DNA of 64,000 nucleotides from Enterobacteriaceae endosymbiont of Donacia clavipes (GTDB taxonomy: Bacteria > Pseudomonadota > Gammaproteobacteria > Enterobacterales > Enterobacteriaceae), in contig NZ_CP046208.1 of assembly GCF_012570365.1 (NCBI RefSeq), forward strand, positions 191,472 to 255,471, read 5' to 3'. The notes beneath the pieces are model-generated. The model searched no databases. It was not told where the DNA came from and saw only the letters and a list, made by a program, of their open reading frames with translations. Positions 49,489 through 60,213 of this stretch are shown here, piece after piece (position 1 is the first letter of the stretch; every line of letters begins with the position of its first letter). The translations under genes and the position numbers were made by a program.

Positions 49489-50833
49489 TTATTAATGCAA
49501 TCCCCATAATAATAATTAAGATAATCATACTAATATTATATATTAATTGTTTAATTTTATATGATAATTTTTTACCGGTAATTTTTTCAAAAAATAAAAG
49601 AATTAATTGTCCTCCATCCAATATAGGAAAAGGAAATAAATTAATTATACTTAAATTAATATTTATTAAAGCTAAAAACATAAAATAATAAATAAAATTA
49701 TTACGAATTAATTTTCCAGCAATATAACCTATAGAAATAGGACCATTTAATTTATAAATATTTTTCTTATTATAAAAAAAATTTATAAAAGAATTTAAAA
49801 TTATTTTAATTAAATTTAAATTTTTATTTAAAGATTTTTTCAATGCTTCAAAAAAATTATATTTACATATAATTTTTGATGTATTTTTTACATTAGTTAT
49901 TTCTGGTAAAAATCCTAAAAAATTTCTATTTTTAGATTTTATAATAATAGGTAAAATACTAAAATTTATCTTTTTTCTATTTCTGTTAATATTAAAATGT
50001 ATAATTTTATTATTATTTTGATAAAGAAATTTTTGAAAATTATACCAATTTGTAAATTTTTTTTTTTCTATGTTTATAATTTTATCACCAATATGTAATC
50101 TTAATTTTTCTGCAATAGAACCAGGTATAACATAACTAATAATAGGATTAATTTTTAATCCTTTAGGTATAATTCCTAATATAAATATTAAATTTTTTTC
50201 CTTTAAAAATTTAATAGATTTTTTGTAAATATTTAATGTTTTTTTAATTATAATATTTGAATCTATTTTATTAATTTCTAAATTTATTTTTCTATTATTA
50301 TTTATACTTTTAATTAACTCTATATTAAAAATATTCCAATTAGAAATATTAACATTATTAATTTTTTTAATTTCTAAATTTGATTTTAATCCAATATTAT
50401 TAGCTATTGAAATATAATTAATTTCATTAATAATAGTTTTTTTTATAGGAAATCCTATAAAAAAAATAATCCAGTAAATTAATATCGCAAAAATAATATT
50501 TGCAAGTGGTCCTCCTAAAATAATTAAAATTTTTTTTAAAAAATTTAATTGATTAAAAAATAAAAACTTATATTTTTTAAAATTATATTTAATAGTGTCT
50601 TTTTCTATAAAATCAGGTATTTTAACATAACCACCTAATGGAATTAATCTTAAAATATAATTAGTTCCATATTTATCACGATATTCAAAAATTTTTTTAC
50701 CAAAACCTAATGAAAAACATTCTATATATGTATTAAAAAATCGTGCTGTATAAAAATGTCCACATTCATGTACTATAATTAAACTACTTATAGTAATAAC
50801 AGATACCATTATAGTATATAAAATACTAAACAA
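49469..50833 (-). CDS. rseP: Site-2 zinc metalloprotease RseP
   Basis: Intramembrane protease; in E. coli it cuts RseA in the sigma-E envelope stress pathway and clears signal peptides. 454 residues (E. coli 450). Zinc motif HECGH with His at residue 22, exactly as in E. coli, two PDZ-like segments (about 125-290), and the LDG motif FPILDGGQLILLFFE. The start is TTG at 50833, preceded by AGGAG at eight bases. A downstream ATG (50809) would remove part of the first helix. cdsA and dxr, normally between rseP and frr, are absent. Confidence 0.95.
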   Translation of the reverse strand: MFSILYTIMVSVITISSLIIVHECGHFYTARFFNTYIECFSLGFGKKIFEYRDKYGTNYILRLIPLGGYVKIPDFIEKDTIKYNFKKYKFLFFNQLNFLKKILIILGGPLANIIFAILIYWIIFFIGFPIKKTIINEINYISIANNIGLKSNLEIKKINNVNISNWNIFNIELIKSINNNRKINLEINKIDSNIIIKKTLNIYKKSIKFLKEKNLIFILGIIPKGLKINPIISYVIPGSIAEKLRLHIGDKIINIEKKKFTNWYNFQKFLYQNNNKIIHFNINRNRKKINFSILPIIIKSKNRNFLGFLPEITNVKNTSKIICKYNFFEALKKSLNKNLNLIKIILNSFINFFYNKKNIYKLNGPISIGYIAGKLIRNNFIYYFMFLALININLSIINLFPFPILDGGQLILLFFEKITGKKLSYKIKQLIYNISMIILIIIMGIALINDVKQI

Positions 50834-50917
50834 AATTTTAACTCCTAAAATTAATGTTTAATTAAATTATATTATATTTTAAAATAAAATATTTGTATTT
50901 TTTAAAAATTTATTAAT

Positions 50918-51652
50918 TTAATCACCACCAAAACGACGATTTCTCTTTACAAAAGATTTTATTGCTTTTTTAAAGTCTTGTTTATTAAATTCTGGCCATA
51001 ATTTTTTTGTAAAATATAATTCTGAATATGCAATTTGCCAAATTAAAAAATTACTTATACGATATTCCCCTCCTGTTCTTATTACTAAATCTATAGGAAA
51101 AATATTATTTAAACAAATATAATTATTTATGATATTTTCGTTAATATCTTTAATATTTAATAATCCTTTATTTATATTTAAAAAAATTTTTTTAATACTA
51201 TTAGTAATATCCCAACGACCACCATAATTTGCAGCTATATTTAATAATAATTTATTATTATTTTTAGTTATAGATTCTGCTTTAGCAATTGATTTTTGCA
51301 AGGGAATATTAAATTCTTTTGTATTACCAATTATTTTAAGACGTATATTTTTCTTTTTTAAATTTATTGTTTCAATATCTAAAATTTCTTGAAATAAATT
51401 CATTAAAAATTTAACTTCATTATTAGATCTTTTCCAATTTTCGCTACTAAAAGCATATAATGTTAATGCTTTTATTTTATATTTTAAAGAAAATCCAATT
51501 ATTTTTTTTACAGTTTTAACACCTTCTCTATGTCCTAAAAATTTTACTTTTTTATTTTTTTTTGCCCATCTTCTATTACCGTCCATAATAATAGCTATAT
51601 GTTTAGGATAATTAATATTATTATTTTTTATATTTAATTTATTAATTTTCAT
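50918..51652 (-). CDS. uppS: Undecaprenyl diphosphate synthase
   Basis: cis-Prenyltransferase that makes the C55 lipid carrier for peptidoglycan. 244 residues (E. coli 253). Catalytic Asp in AIIMDGNRRWAKKN, FLGHREGVKTVKKII, LTLYAFSSENWKR, AANYGGRWDI, DLVIRTGGEYRISNFLIWQIAYSE and ELYFTKKLWPEF are all present. Together with UppP (60214-61017) it keeps the carrier cycle, although dxr for making isoprenoid precursors is missing from its usual place next door. ATG at 51652. Confidence 0.96.
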   Translation of the reverse strand: MKINKLNIKNNNINYPKHIAIIMDGNRRWAKKNKKVKFLGHREGVKTVKKIIGFSLKYKIKALTLYAFSSENWKRSNNEVKFLMNLFQEILDIETINLKKKNIRLKIIGNTKEFNIPLQKSIAKAESITKNNNKLLLNIAANYGGRWDITNSIKKIFLNINKGLLNIKDINENIINNYICLNNIFPIDLVIRTGGEYRISNFLIWQIAYSELYFTKKLWPEFNKQDFKKAIKSFVKRNRRFGGD

Positions 51653-51702
51653 TTTTATTCTAAAACATAAATATTATTATATAATAACTTATAAAAAATA
51701 TA

Positions 51703-52257
51703 TTAGTTTAATAGTTCTTTTTCTTTTTTTATTACAAATTTTTTTATTTTATTTGTAAATAATATAGTTTGTTTTTGTATATAATTATATAATTTTTTTT
51801 CTTTATTTTCGTCTATTTTTTTTTCTTTTAGAAGAATTTTAATTTTATTATTTGATTTTCTACGTATATTACGAATATAAATTCTATTTAGTTCAGCTTC
51901 TATTTTAATATTTTTTAATATTTTTATTTTTTTAGTTTCAGTAATAGGAGAAATATAAACATAAATATTATAATTAATTATCTTAGTAGAAACATCTAAG
52001 TTAGAAAGAGCAATACTTTTTTCTATATTTTTTATAATTTTTAAATCAAAAGGAGTTACTTTTAAAGTAAAAGAATTTTCTACTACTATAGAAGATATAT
52101 GATTAATTAATATTAATTTATTATCTAATTTTATATATATATTATTTAATAAATAAGGAGATAATCTATTTTGAGACATTAAATTAATTTTATTTATAAA
52201 TGAATTTAAACATTTTTCCATATTTTTTTTATTATTATTAATAATATCACTATACAT
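51703..52257 (-). CDS. frr: Ribosome recycling factor
   Basis: Splits post-termination ribosomes together with EF-G. 184 residues (E. coli 185), aligned from MYSDIINNNKKNMEKCL to the end. Conserved stretches SQNRLSPYLLNNI, KVTPFDLKIIKNIEKSIALSNL, ISPITETKKIKILK and the helical RNIRRKSNNKIKILLKEK. The invariant arginine of the RTGRASP-like segment is retained in QNRLSP. In E. coli the order is tsf-pyrH-frr; pyrH is missing, leaving a 232-base spacer upstream. Confidence 0.95.
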   Translation of the reverse strand: MYSDIINNNKKNMEKCLNSFINKINLMSQNRLSPYLLNNIYIKLDNKLILINHISSIVVENSFTLKVTPFDLKIIKNIEKSIALSNLDVSTKIINYNIYVYISPITETKKIKILKNIKIEAELNRIYIRNIRRKSNNKIKILLKEKKIDENKEKKLYNYIQKQTILFTNKIKKFVIKKEKELLN

Positions 52258-52402
52258 ATAAGTAATTACCTTTTTTTTAAAAATTAATTATTTAAAATTA
52301 TTTTTAAATAATTTTTTATTAGTATTATATAAATAAAATTAATTTTTTTTGATATAAAAATATATATATTACTTACAATTTATTTTTATAATATAATTAT
52401 AT

Positions 52403-52441
52403 TTTAATAAATTAAAATGTTTAATTTTTTAATTTATTAAA
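52403..52441 (-). terminator. Perfect 15-pair hairpin in the tsf-frr spacer
   Basis: Arms 52403-52417 and 52427-52441 are perfectly complementary (core AATAAATTAAAA / TTTTAATTTATT) with a nine-base loop. It lies after tsf and before frr on the minus strand, in the 232-base gap where pyrH stands in E. coli. It may end the rpsB-tsf transcript. No open frame or pyrH remnant can be recognised in the rest of the gap. Confidence 0.5.
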
Positions 52442-52489
52442 TTTTTTGATAATACTTAAATAAAAAATATTAATTAAATTATACTTAAA

Positions 52490-53296
52490 TTAATTTTTAA
52501 TTATATTTGCCCCTAATTCAAAACATATAAATTTTAAAATTTTCATATTATTTTCATTTAAATATTTTTTAACAGTTTTATTATTGTCTAATAAGAATTT
52601 TTGATTATATAAAGTAATATTATTTATAAATTTTTTCACACGACCTTCAATTATCTTATTTATAATTATTTGAGGTTTATTCTTTTTTATTACAATATTT
52701 TTTTGTATTTTATATTCATGATCAATGATATCTATTGGAATATCTTGTTTATTAATATAATCTGGTTTTAACATAGCTATATGCATAGCAATTTGTTTCA
52801 TTAATAATTTATTATTTATATTTGATCTGATTATAACTCCAAGACGTTTATTGTGATGTATATATTTACCAATGAATTCTCCTTTTATAAAACCAAGACG
52901 ATTAATAAATATATTTTCTTTTAATAATCCTATTAATTCCATTCTTTTTTTATTAAAAATTTTTCGTATTATATTTATATCTGTTTGATTATTCTTAGTA
53001 ATATATTTTACTATATCTTTTATAAAATTTATAATTTCTTTTGATTTTGTAATAAAATCTGTTTGACAATTTATTTCTAATAATATGCCAAAATCTTTTG
53101 TTACATAATCTGTAATTAATCCTTCTTTTGTTGGATTTTTTAATTTTTTAATAGATTGTAATTTTAAATATTTTCTTATATAATCAATAGCAAGATTTAA
53201 ATCTTGTTTTGTTTCTATTAGTGCTTTTTTACATTCTATAATTCCAACTCCAGTAATATTTCTTAGTTCCCTAATTTTTTTTATATTAATTTTCAA
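52490..53296 (-). CDS. tsf: Elongation factor Ts
   Basis: Nucleotide exchange factor for EF-Tu. 268 residues (E. coli 283). N-terminal UBA-like domain with the conserved IRELRNITGVGIIECKKALIE, then GILLEINCQTDFITKSKEI, and the dimer/coiled-coil regions AMHIAMLKPDYIN and EGRVKKFINNITLYNQKF. The start is TTG at 53296, with AGGAG six bases upstream overlapping the rpsB stop region; it gives an N-terminus collinear with E. coli. The C-terminal module is shortened. Confidence 0.95.
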   Translation of the reverse strand: MKINIKKIRELRNITGVGIIECKKALIETKQDLNLAIDYIRKYLKLQSIKKLKNPTKEGLITDYVTKDFGILLEINCQTDFITKSKEIINFIKDIVKYITKNNQTDINIIRKIFNKKRMELIGLLKENIFINRLGFIKGEFIGKYIHHNKRLGVIIRSNINNKLLMKQIAMHIAMLKPDYINKQDIPIDIIDHEYKIQKNIVIKKNKPQIIINKIIEGRVKKFINNITLYNQKFLLDNNKTVKKYLNENNMKILKFICFELGANIIKN

Positions 53297-53305
53297 TATA
53301 ATCTC

Positions 53306-54019
53306 CTAATTAATTTTATTTTCTAATTTAGAAGTACTATTATCTTTTTTACTATTTAAAATAGTTTTTGTAACATAATATAAATATAATTTTATAGCAC
53401 GAATAGCATCATCATTTGCAGGTATAACAAAATTAATACCATCTGGATCAGAATTTGTATCAATAATAGCAAATATAGGAATATTTAATTTTTTAGCTTC
53501 TCTAATGGCAATTTTTTCATAATTTGCATCTATTACGAATATTGCATCAGGTAACCCTCCCATATTTTTTATACCTCCTAAACTTTTTTCTAATTTTAAT
53601 AATTCTCTATTGCGTGTTAATGCTTCTTTTTTTATTAATTGTTTAAAAGTACCATCTTTACTTTGTAATTCTAATTCTTTTAATCTTTTAATAGATTGTT
53701 TAACAGTTTTCCAATTTGTTAACATTCCTCCTAACCAACGGTGATTTACAAAAAATTGACCACAATTATTAGCTGTTTCTTTAATTAAATCCGAAGCAGC
53801 TTTTTTTGTACCAATAAATAAAATCTTACCTTTATGAAAACTTATTTTTTTTAATTCTACTAGAGCATTATTAAACATAAGAATAGTTTTATCCAAATTA
53901 ATAATATGTATTTTATTTTTATTATAAAAAATAAATTTTTTCATTTTTGGATTCCAATAACGTGTTTGATGTCCAAAATGTGCACCTACTTTAAACATTT
54001 TATTAACAGATATAGACAT
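53306..54019 (-). CDS. rpsB: 30S ribosomal protein S2
   Basis: Component of the small ribosomal subunit. 237 residues (E. coli 241), well conserved: [74 protein letters not shown] and the helical end. ATG at 54019, stop TAG. rpsB-tsf form one operon, divergent from map as in E. coli. The promoter and any S2 autoregulatory leader would be in 54020-54201, where I can point to no convincing structure. Confidence 0.97.
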   Translation of the reverse strand: MSISVNKMFKVGAHFGHQTRYWNPKMKKFIFYNKNKIHIINLDKTILMFNNALVELKKISFHKGKILFIGTKKAASDLIKETANNCGQFFVNHRWLGGMLTNWKTVKQSIKRLKELELQSKDGTFKQLIKKEALTRNRELLKLEKSLGGIKNMGGLPDAIFVIDANYEKIAIREAKKLNIPIFAIIDTNSDPDGINFVIPANDDAIRAIKLYLYYVTKTILNSKKDNSTSKLENKIN

Positions 54020-54201
54020 TATTTATTATCCTTTTTTATATATTACATCATTAAATAATATTATATAATAATTATTTATACAAAAAATTATTTAATTAAC
54101 AATATTTTTGTTTTAAATTTTAATTTTATTAAACTTAATTAGTTATAATATAATGTTTAATATTACACAATTTATAACTATTAACTATTTAAAATTATAT
54201 A

Positions 54202-54981
54202 ATGAAAATATTAATTAAAAATTCTGAAGAAATTAAAAAAATTCATAAATCTTGTAAATTAGCAGCAGAAGTTTTAGAAATGATCGAAACTTATATAAAA
54301 CCTGGTATTAGTACAGAAGAAATAAATATTATATGTCATAATTATATTACTAAAATTCAAAAAGCTATACCAGCTACTTTAGGATATAATGGATTTCCAA
54401 AATCTGTATGTATTTCTAAAAATGATATTGTATGTCATGGTATTTCAAGTAAAAATGATATTTTAAAAAATGGTGATATTATTAATATAGATGTAACAAT
54501 TTTATATAATAATTATTATGGTGATACATCTAAAATGTTTTTTGTAGGTAATAAAATTTCTTTAAAATCTAAATTATTATGTTTAACTGCTCAAAAAAGT
54601 TTATATAAAGCTATTAATATTTTAAAACCTGGTCTTAGATTATATAAAATTGGTCAAATCATTCAAAAATATGTAGAATCAAAAAATTTTTCTGTTGTAA
54701 AAAATTATTGTGGACATGGTATAGGTAAAAATTTTCATGAAGATCCTCAAATTTTACACTATAATTCATATGATTATGGTATAACTTTAAAATCTGGCAT
54801 GATTTTTACTATTGAACCTATGATAAATATAGGAAATCATAATGTTTATTTAACAAATGATAAATGGACAGTTAAAACTCAAGATAAAACTAATTCAGCT
54901 CAATATGAGCATACTATACTTATCAATAAATCAGGTAGTGAAATTCTAACTATTAGAAAAGAAGAAAATTTATTTTATTAA
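54202..54981 (+). CDS. map: Methionine aminopeptidase type I
   Basis: Removes the initiator methionine from nascent proteins. 259 residues (E. coli 264). The two-metal site is complete: His in CHGISS, Asp pair in INIDVTILYNNYYGDTSK, His in YCGHGIGKNFHEDPQ, Glu in FTIEPMIN and Glu in QYEHTILI. Divergent from rpsB and convergent with rpoD, with a strong inverted repeat just after the stop codon. Confidence 0.97.
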   Translation: MKILIKNSEEIKKIHKSCKLAAEVLEMIETYIKPGISTEEINIICHNYITKIQKAIPATLGYNGFPKSVCISKNDIVCHGISSKNDILKNGDIINIDVTILYNNYYGDTSKMFFVGNKISLKSKLLCLTAQKSLYKAINILKPGLRLYKIGQIIQKYVESKNFSVVKNYCGHGIGKNFHEDPQILHYNSYDYGITLKSGMIFTIEPMINIGNHNVYLTNDKWTVKTQDKTNSAQYEHTILINKSGSEILTIRKEENLFY

Positions 54982-54995
54982 AAAAATAAATTTGA

Positions 54996-55032
54996 TATAA
55001 TCAAGTAATTAAATTTTAATTACTTGATTATA
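54996..55032. terminator. Bidirectional terminator between map and rpoD
   Basis: Perfect 18-pair inverted repeat (54996-55013 and 55015-55032; core TAATCAAGTAATTAAA) around one T, sitting in the 73-base gap between the convergent stops of map and rpoD. It is followed by T/A runs on both sides, including a seven-base A run toward rpoD. The GC-bearing arms and perfect match make chance unlikely; use by both genes is inferred. Confidence 0.75.
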
Positions 55033-55054
55033 TTAAAATTCATAAAAAAATTTT

Positions 55055-56854
55055 TTAATTATCTAAAAAACTTTTTAAAATTTCAGATCTACTAGGATGA
55101 CGTAATTTTCTTAATGCTTTTGCTTCTATTTGTCTAATTCTTTCTCTAGTTACATCAAATTGTTTACCAACTTCTTCTAAAGTATGATCAGAATTCATAT
55201 CTATCCCGAATCTCATTCTTAAAACTTTAGCTTCTCTTGGAGTTAAACTAGCTAAAATATTATATGTTGCTACTTTTAAACTTTCTGAAGTTGCAGAATC
55301 TAGTGGTAATTCTGAAGTATTATCCTCTATAAAATCACTTAAATGTGATTCTTCATCATCTCCTATAGGAGTTTCCATTGAAATTGGTTCTTTAGCTATT
55401 TTTAATACTTTTCTAATTTTTTCTTCTGGTAACATCATATGTTTTGATAATTCTTCTGGAGTAGGTTCTCTTCCTAATTCTTGTAATATTTTTCTAGAAA
55501 TTCTATTAAGTTTATTTATAGTTTCAATCATATGTACAGGAATTCTTATTGTTCTTGCTTGATCAGCAATAGATCTTGTAATAGCTTGTCTAATCCACCA
55601 TGTGGCATATGTAGAAAATTTATATCCTCTTCTATATTCAAATTTATCTACTGCTTTCATTAATCCAATATTTCCTTCTTGAATTAAATCAAGAAACTGT
55701 AAACCTCTATTTGTATATTTTTTAGCTATTGATATAACTAATCTTAAATTAGCTTCAATCATTTCTTTTTTAGCTTTTTTAGCTTTTATTTCACCTGTAG
55801 TAATTTTTTTATTAATATTTCTAATTTTTTTAATTGTTAAACCCGTTTCTTTTTCAATATTTATTAAATTTTTAAAATGATTTTTTAATTTATTAAAAAA
55901 TATATTTATATCATATGTATTAAATTTATTTTTTAATTTATATTTTTTTAAAGACTTAAAAAAATATTCTCTATTAATTTCTTTTTCATAAAAAATTGTA
56001 ATAAATTCTTTTTTTGAAATATTATATTTTTGAATACACATATTCATAATATTTTTTTCTTCTATACGTATACGAAACATTATAGAACGCATATTATTTA
56101 CTAAATAATTAAATTCTTTAGAAACTAAACGAAATTGTTTAAAAATTTTTGAAAGATTTTTAATCTTATTTAATGATTGATGATGATTTATACCTTTTTT
56201 TTTTATAAAAATTAATGTTATATCATGTTGTTTTTGTAATTCTAAAAATTTTTCTTCAGCTAATTCATAATCTATAATATTTTCATTATTTTCTACTTGG
56301 TTATTATTAGATAATTTTTGATTTACGGATGTGGATATTAAAATATTTTCTTTATTTTTATTATGTATAAAACCATGAATTAAATCTGATAAACGAATAT
56401 CTCCAGATTTAACTTTATTATATTGTTGTAATAAATATTTTATTGATTTAGGATATTCTGCTACTGAACATTGTACTTGATTTATTCCTTCTTCTATACG
56501 TTTAGCTATATTAATTTCTCCTTCTCTTGTTAATAATTCTACTGTTCCCATTTCACGCATATATATTCGTACTGGATCTGTAGTTCTACCCATTTCCGAT
56601 TCTACATTAGATAATACTTGTACTACTTCTTCTACTTCATCTGTATTATTATTTAATATTAAATCATCATTATCTGGAGCTTTTTCCATTACTTGAATAC
56701 CCATATCATTTATCATTTGAATAATATTTTTAATTTGATTGGAACTAATAATATTATCAGGTAAATGATCATTAACTTCTGAATAAGTTAAATAACCCTG
56801 TTCTTTTCCACGAGTTACAAGTAATTTAAATTGTAATTTTGAGTTATGATCCAT
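55055..56854 (-). CDS. rpoD: RNA polymerase sigma-70 (RpoD)
   Basis: Primary sigma factor. 599 residues from the ATG at 56854 (E. coli 613). This start gives [20 protein letters not shown], equal in spacing to E. coli MEQNPQSQLKLL, and is chosen over an in-frame ATG at 56866. Region 1.1 is retained, the acidic non-conserved insert is shortened and has become Asn/Lys-rich, and regions 2-4 are nearly unchanged ([40 protein letters not shown]). Last gene of rpsU-dnaG-rpoD, 124 bases after dnaG. Confidence 0.98.
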   Translation of the reverse strand: MDHNSKLQFKLLVTRGKEQGYLTYSEVNDHLPDNIISSNQIKNIIQMINDMGIQVMEKAPDNDDLILNNNTDEVEEVVQVLSNVESEMGRTTDPVRIYMREMGTVELLTREGEINIAKRIEEGINQVQCSVAEYPKSIKYLLQQYNKVKSGDIRLSDLIHGFIHNKNKENILISTSVNQKLSNNNQVENNENIIDYELAEEKFLELQKQHDITLIFIKKKGINHHQSLNKIKNLSKIFKQFRLVSKEFNYLVNNMRSIMFRIRIEEKNIMNMCIQKYNISKKEFITIFYEKEINREYFFKSLKKYKLKNKFNTYDINIFFNKLKNHFKNLINIEKETGLTIKKIRNINKKITTGEIKAKKAKKEMIEANLRLVISIAKKYTNRGLQFLDLIQEGNIGLMKAVDKFEYRRGYKFSTYATWWIRQAITRSIADQARTIRIPVHMIETINKLNRISRKILQELGREPTPEELSKHMMLPEEKIRKVLKIAKEPISMETPIGDDEESHLSDFIEDNTSELPLDSATSESLKVATYNILASLTPREAKVLRMRFGIDMNSDHTLEEVGKQFDVTRERIRQIEAKALRKLRHPSRSEILKSFLDN

Positions 56855-56978
56855 AAATAGTTCCATAATTTTATTTATTACTTTAATAAATTTTTATAAA
56901 ATTAATTAATAAAATATATTAATATTTAATTAAATATATTATTTATATATATTAATTATTATTTTGAAGTATATATTT

Positions 56979-58727
56979 TTATAATTTTAGATTATTTTTT
57001 TTTTCAATTAATATTTTATTTAAAGACCACAATTCTTCTTTTTCTTTAAAATTTAATCCTTTTTTTCTATCTAGAAATATTAAATATTCTTGTCTATTTT
57101 CTAATATATTTATTTTTAATTTATTTATTAAATATATAAAAAAATTTTCTATTTTATTATCAAAAATCATATGGTTCCATGTTACTAAAATTTCAAGAAT
57201 TTTTTTTAATTTTGTTCCTTTGTATTCTTCTAAAATTTTTAATGTTGTCATATTTTTATTTTTATATAAATTTACAAATTTAATAAAAAAAAATAAACCA
57301 TTTATATTAGAGGTTTTAAAAAATTTTAATTTTGGTACAAGTTTTATTAGTTTTGGATTTTGTATTAATAAACTTAATAATCTACGAATAGTAGTTTTTT
57401 TAAGATGATTATTTACAATTATTTTTTTTTTATAATTTGGTAAATTATATATATCAAGTAAATTAATAATTCCGATTTTTTCTCCTAATTTTTTTATTAA
57501 ATTTATTTGAAAAAGATAATCAGGAATTAATTTTATAAAAGATAAAGCTTTATAAGAAAATTGTGTTTTTTCTTCACAAGAAGAAAACAAATTTTTTGAA
57601 AGTAATTTTTTAAAAAAAAAATCAGAAAATGATAAAGTATCATTAATTCTTTTTTGAAATATGATTTTTCCCTCTTTTCTAATTAAACTATCTGGATCTT
57701 CTCTATTAGGTAAGATCATAAATCTTATTTCTTTTCCATGTATTAAGCATTTTAAACTAATTTTTAAAGCTTTCCAATTTGCTTTTATACCAGCTATATC
57801 TCCATCATAACAATAAATAATTTTATTTGTTACACTAAATATTTTTTTTATATGTATATTTGTAATAGAAGTACCCATTGTAGCTACTGCATATTTTATA
57901 TTAAATTGAAATAAACTAATTACATCAGTATAACCTTCAACAACTAATATTTTTTTAATAATATTATTATTTTCTTTTTTTGTTTCATATAATCCATATA
58001 ATTCATTACTTTTATGAAAAATAATACTTTCTGCAGAATTTAAATATTTAGGATTTTTTTTTTTAGTTACTCTTCCTCCAAATCCAACTATAAAACCATT
58101 TATATTTTTAATTGGGAAAATAATACGATTATAAAAAATATCATAATATTCATTATTTTTCTTATTTATTTTTAAAATATTTAATTGTTTATATAAAATT
58201 TTAATATTTTCTTGATTATTTTTTATTTTATTAATCCAATGTAATGGAGAAAAACCAATGGAAAAATATTTTATAATATTTAAATTAAATCCTCTATTTA
58301 ATAAATATTTAAATGCTTTTTTTCCTAAAGAAGTATTATATAGAGAATTTTTATAAAAATTACTTATATTAAAAATTAATTTATAAAAAATATAATTTTT
58401 AGATATTTTATTTTGAATATATGATTGATTGTTTATAATAGGTATTTTAAATATATTTGCTATTGATTCTATACTTTCTAAAAAAGATAAATTATCATAA
58501 TTCATAACAAAATCAATAATATTACCATGTACACCACATCCAAAACAATGATATAATTGTTTTGTTGAATTTACAACAAAAGAAGGATTTTTTTCTATAT
58601 GAAAAGGGCAAAGACCAAAAAAACTTTTTCCTATTTTTTTTAATTTAATTTTATTTTTAACTAAAAAAACAATATCAGTTTTATCTAATAAATTATTAAT
58701 AAACGTACGAGTAACATATTTAATCAT
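56979..58727 (-). CDS. dnaG: DNA primase
   Basis: Makes RNA primers at the replication fork. 582 residues (E. coli 581). CHC2 zinc domain CPFHIEKNPSF...YHCFGCGVHGN (about 40-66), the Toprim catalytic core with VEGYTDVISL and CYDGDIAG, and a C-terminal DnaB-binding domain of similar length but low visible conservation (many Ile/Lys/Asn). Middle gene of the macromolecular synthesis operon, 46 bases after rpsU. ATG at 58727. Confidence 0.96.
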   Translation of the reverse strand: MIKYVTRTFINNLLDKTDIVFLVKNKIKLKKIGKSFFGLCPFHIEKNPSFVVNSTKQLYHCFGCGVHGNIIDFVMNYDNLSFLESIESIANIFKIPIINNQSYIQNKISKNYIFYKLIFNISNFYKNSLYNTSLGKKAFKYLLNRGFNLNIIKYFSIGFSPLHWINKIKNNQENIKILYKQLNILKINKKNNEYYDIFYNRIIFPIKNINGFIVGFGGRVTKKKNPKYLNSAESIIFHKSNELYGLYETKKENNNIIKKILVVEGYTDVISLFQFNIKYAVATMGTSITNIHIKKIFSVTNKIIYCYDGDIAGIKANWKALKISLKCLIHGKEIRFMILPNREDPDSLIRKEGKIIFQKRINDTLSFSDFFFKKLLSKNLFSSCEEKTQFSYKALSFIKLIPDYLFQINLIKKLGEKIGIINLLDIYNLPNYKKKIIVNNHLKKTTIRRLLSLLIQNPKLIKLVPKLKFFKTSNINGLFFFIKFVNLYKNKNMTTLKILEEYKGTKLKKILEILVTWNHMIFDNKIENFFIYLINKLKINILENRQEYLIFLDRKKGLNFKEKEELWSLNKILIEKKNNLKL

Positions 58728-58773
58728 TAAAATAATTTTCTATAATTTGTTATTTTTATAATAAATATTTATT

Positions 58774-58989
58774 TTAATATAAACGTATTCTCTTATATTT
58801 TTCTCTAGAAATTTTTTTTGCATGTCTTTTAATTGCAGAAGCTTTTATTCTTTTTCTTTCTGTTGTTGGTTTTTCATAAAATTCTCTACGTCTTACTTCT
58901 GCTAATATTCCAGCTTTTTCACAAGAACGTTTAAAACGTCTTAAAGCTAAATCAAAGGGTTCATTATCACGTACTTTTATGACAGGCAT
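58774..58989 (-). CDS. rpsU: 30S ribosomal protein S21
   Basis: Small-subunit protein needed for initiation on natural mRNAs. 71 residues, the E. coli length, with [20 protein letters not shown] at the start and the arginine/lysine-rich tail [10 protein letters not shown]. First gene of rpsU-dnaG-rpoD and divergent from tsaD, as in E. coli. One of the least changed proteins in the window. Confidence 0.98.
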   Translation of the reverse strand: MPVIKVRDNEPFDLALRRFKRSCEKAGILAEVRRREFYEKPTTERKRIKASAIKRHAKKISREKYKRIRLY

Positions 58990-59117
58990 ATAAATTTTCC
59001 TATTTTAATATATTAATTCATAATTTTATTATATTTTATATTATAATATATAATAAAAATTATATAAATATTTTTTTATTTATAAAAATAGGTAATAATA
59101 AAAAAAGGCTAATAATT

Positions 59118-60125
59118 ATGCTTATAATGGGAATTGAAACATCATGTGATGATACAGCAGTAGCGATTTACGATAAAAATTTAGGTATATTATGTAATAA
59201 TATTTATACGCAAAAAATTCATTCTAAATATGGAGGTGTTGTTCCTGAATTAGCAGCAAGAAATCATTTTATAAAACTTATTCCATTAATAAAAAAATCT
59301 TTATTAAAAATAAATAAAAATCTAAATAATCTTGATTGTATATCTTATACGGCTGGTCCAGGACAAAAAAATTCTTTAATTATAGGAACTATTATTGCGC
59401 ACTCTTTAGGATATATTTTAAATATACCGGTTATTCCAGTAAATCATATGGAAGGACATTTATTTTCAATTATGTTAAAAAAAAAAAAACCAAATTTTCC
59501 TTTTATTGGTTTATTAATTTCAGGAGGACATACACAATTAATATATACATATAAATTTGGAATATATAAATTACTAGGAACAAATATAGATGATGCTGTA
59601 GGAGAAGCTTTTGATAAAATATCTAAAATATTAGGATTAAACTATCCCGGAGGGAAAAATTTATCTAAATTAGCTCGATATGGAATTTCAAAAAAATTTA
59701 TTTTTCCTAGACCGATGATTTTAAAAAAAGATAATTTAAATTTTAGTTTTTCTGGATTAAAAACTTTTGTAAAAAATTTTATAAAAAAAAAAAAATTAAA
59801 AACATTCCAAATTAAAGCAGATATTGCATGTGCATTTGAAGATACTATCATAGATACTCTTTACATAAAGAGTTTATGGGCTCTAAAAAAATATAATATT
59901 AATCAATTAGTAATTGCAGGAGGTGTAAGTTCTAATAAAAAACTTAGAATTTTTTTTAAAAAAAATTTAAAAAAAAATCATATTAAGTTATTTTATAGTA
60001 ATATGAATTTATGTACTGATAATGCTGCTATGATAGCTTATATTGGATCAAAAAAATTTTTTTTAGAAAAAAAAAAATATATTTTAAATAAAATAAAAAT
60101 AAATCCAAAATTATCTTTTAATTAA
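59118..60125 (+). CDS. tsaD: tRNA N6-threonylcarbamoyladenosine transferase subunit TsaD
   Basis: Catalytic subunit for t6A37 modification of ANN-decoding tRNAs. 335 residues (E. coli 337). ASKHA ATPase fold with MGIETSCDDTAVAIYD at the start, metal-binding HMEGH, SGGHTQL, GEAFDKISKILGL, FSFSGLKTF and CTDNAAMIAY. The first ATG (59118) matches the family start. t6A matters for reading AAA, AUA and AAU codons, which dominate here. TsaB/C/E are not in the window. Divergent from rpsU. Confidence 0.97.
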   Translation: MLIMGIETSCDDTAVAIYDKNLGILCNNIYTQKIHSKYGGVVPELAARNHFIKLIPLIKKSLLKINKNLNNLDCISYTAGPGQKNSLIIGTIIAHSLGYILNIPVIPVNHMEGHLFSIMLKKKKPNFPFIGLLISGGHTQLIYTYKFGIYKLLGTNIDDAVGEAFDKISKILGLNYPGGKNLSKLARYGISKKFIFPRPMILKKDNLNFSFSGLKTFVKNFIKKKKLKTFQIKADIACAFEDTIIDTLYIKSLWALKKYNINQLVIAGGVSSNKKLRIFFKKNLKKNHIKLFYSNMNLCTDNAAMIAYIGSKKFFLEKKKYILNKIKINPKLSFN

Positions 60126-60213
60126 TAAAAATTTATTTTATTTATAAATTTAATATAAAATAATTATTTTAAAATAATATAAATATACATTTTAAATTGA
60201 GATAAGATAAATA

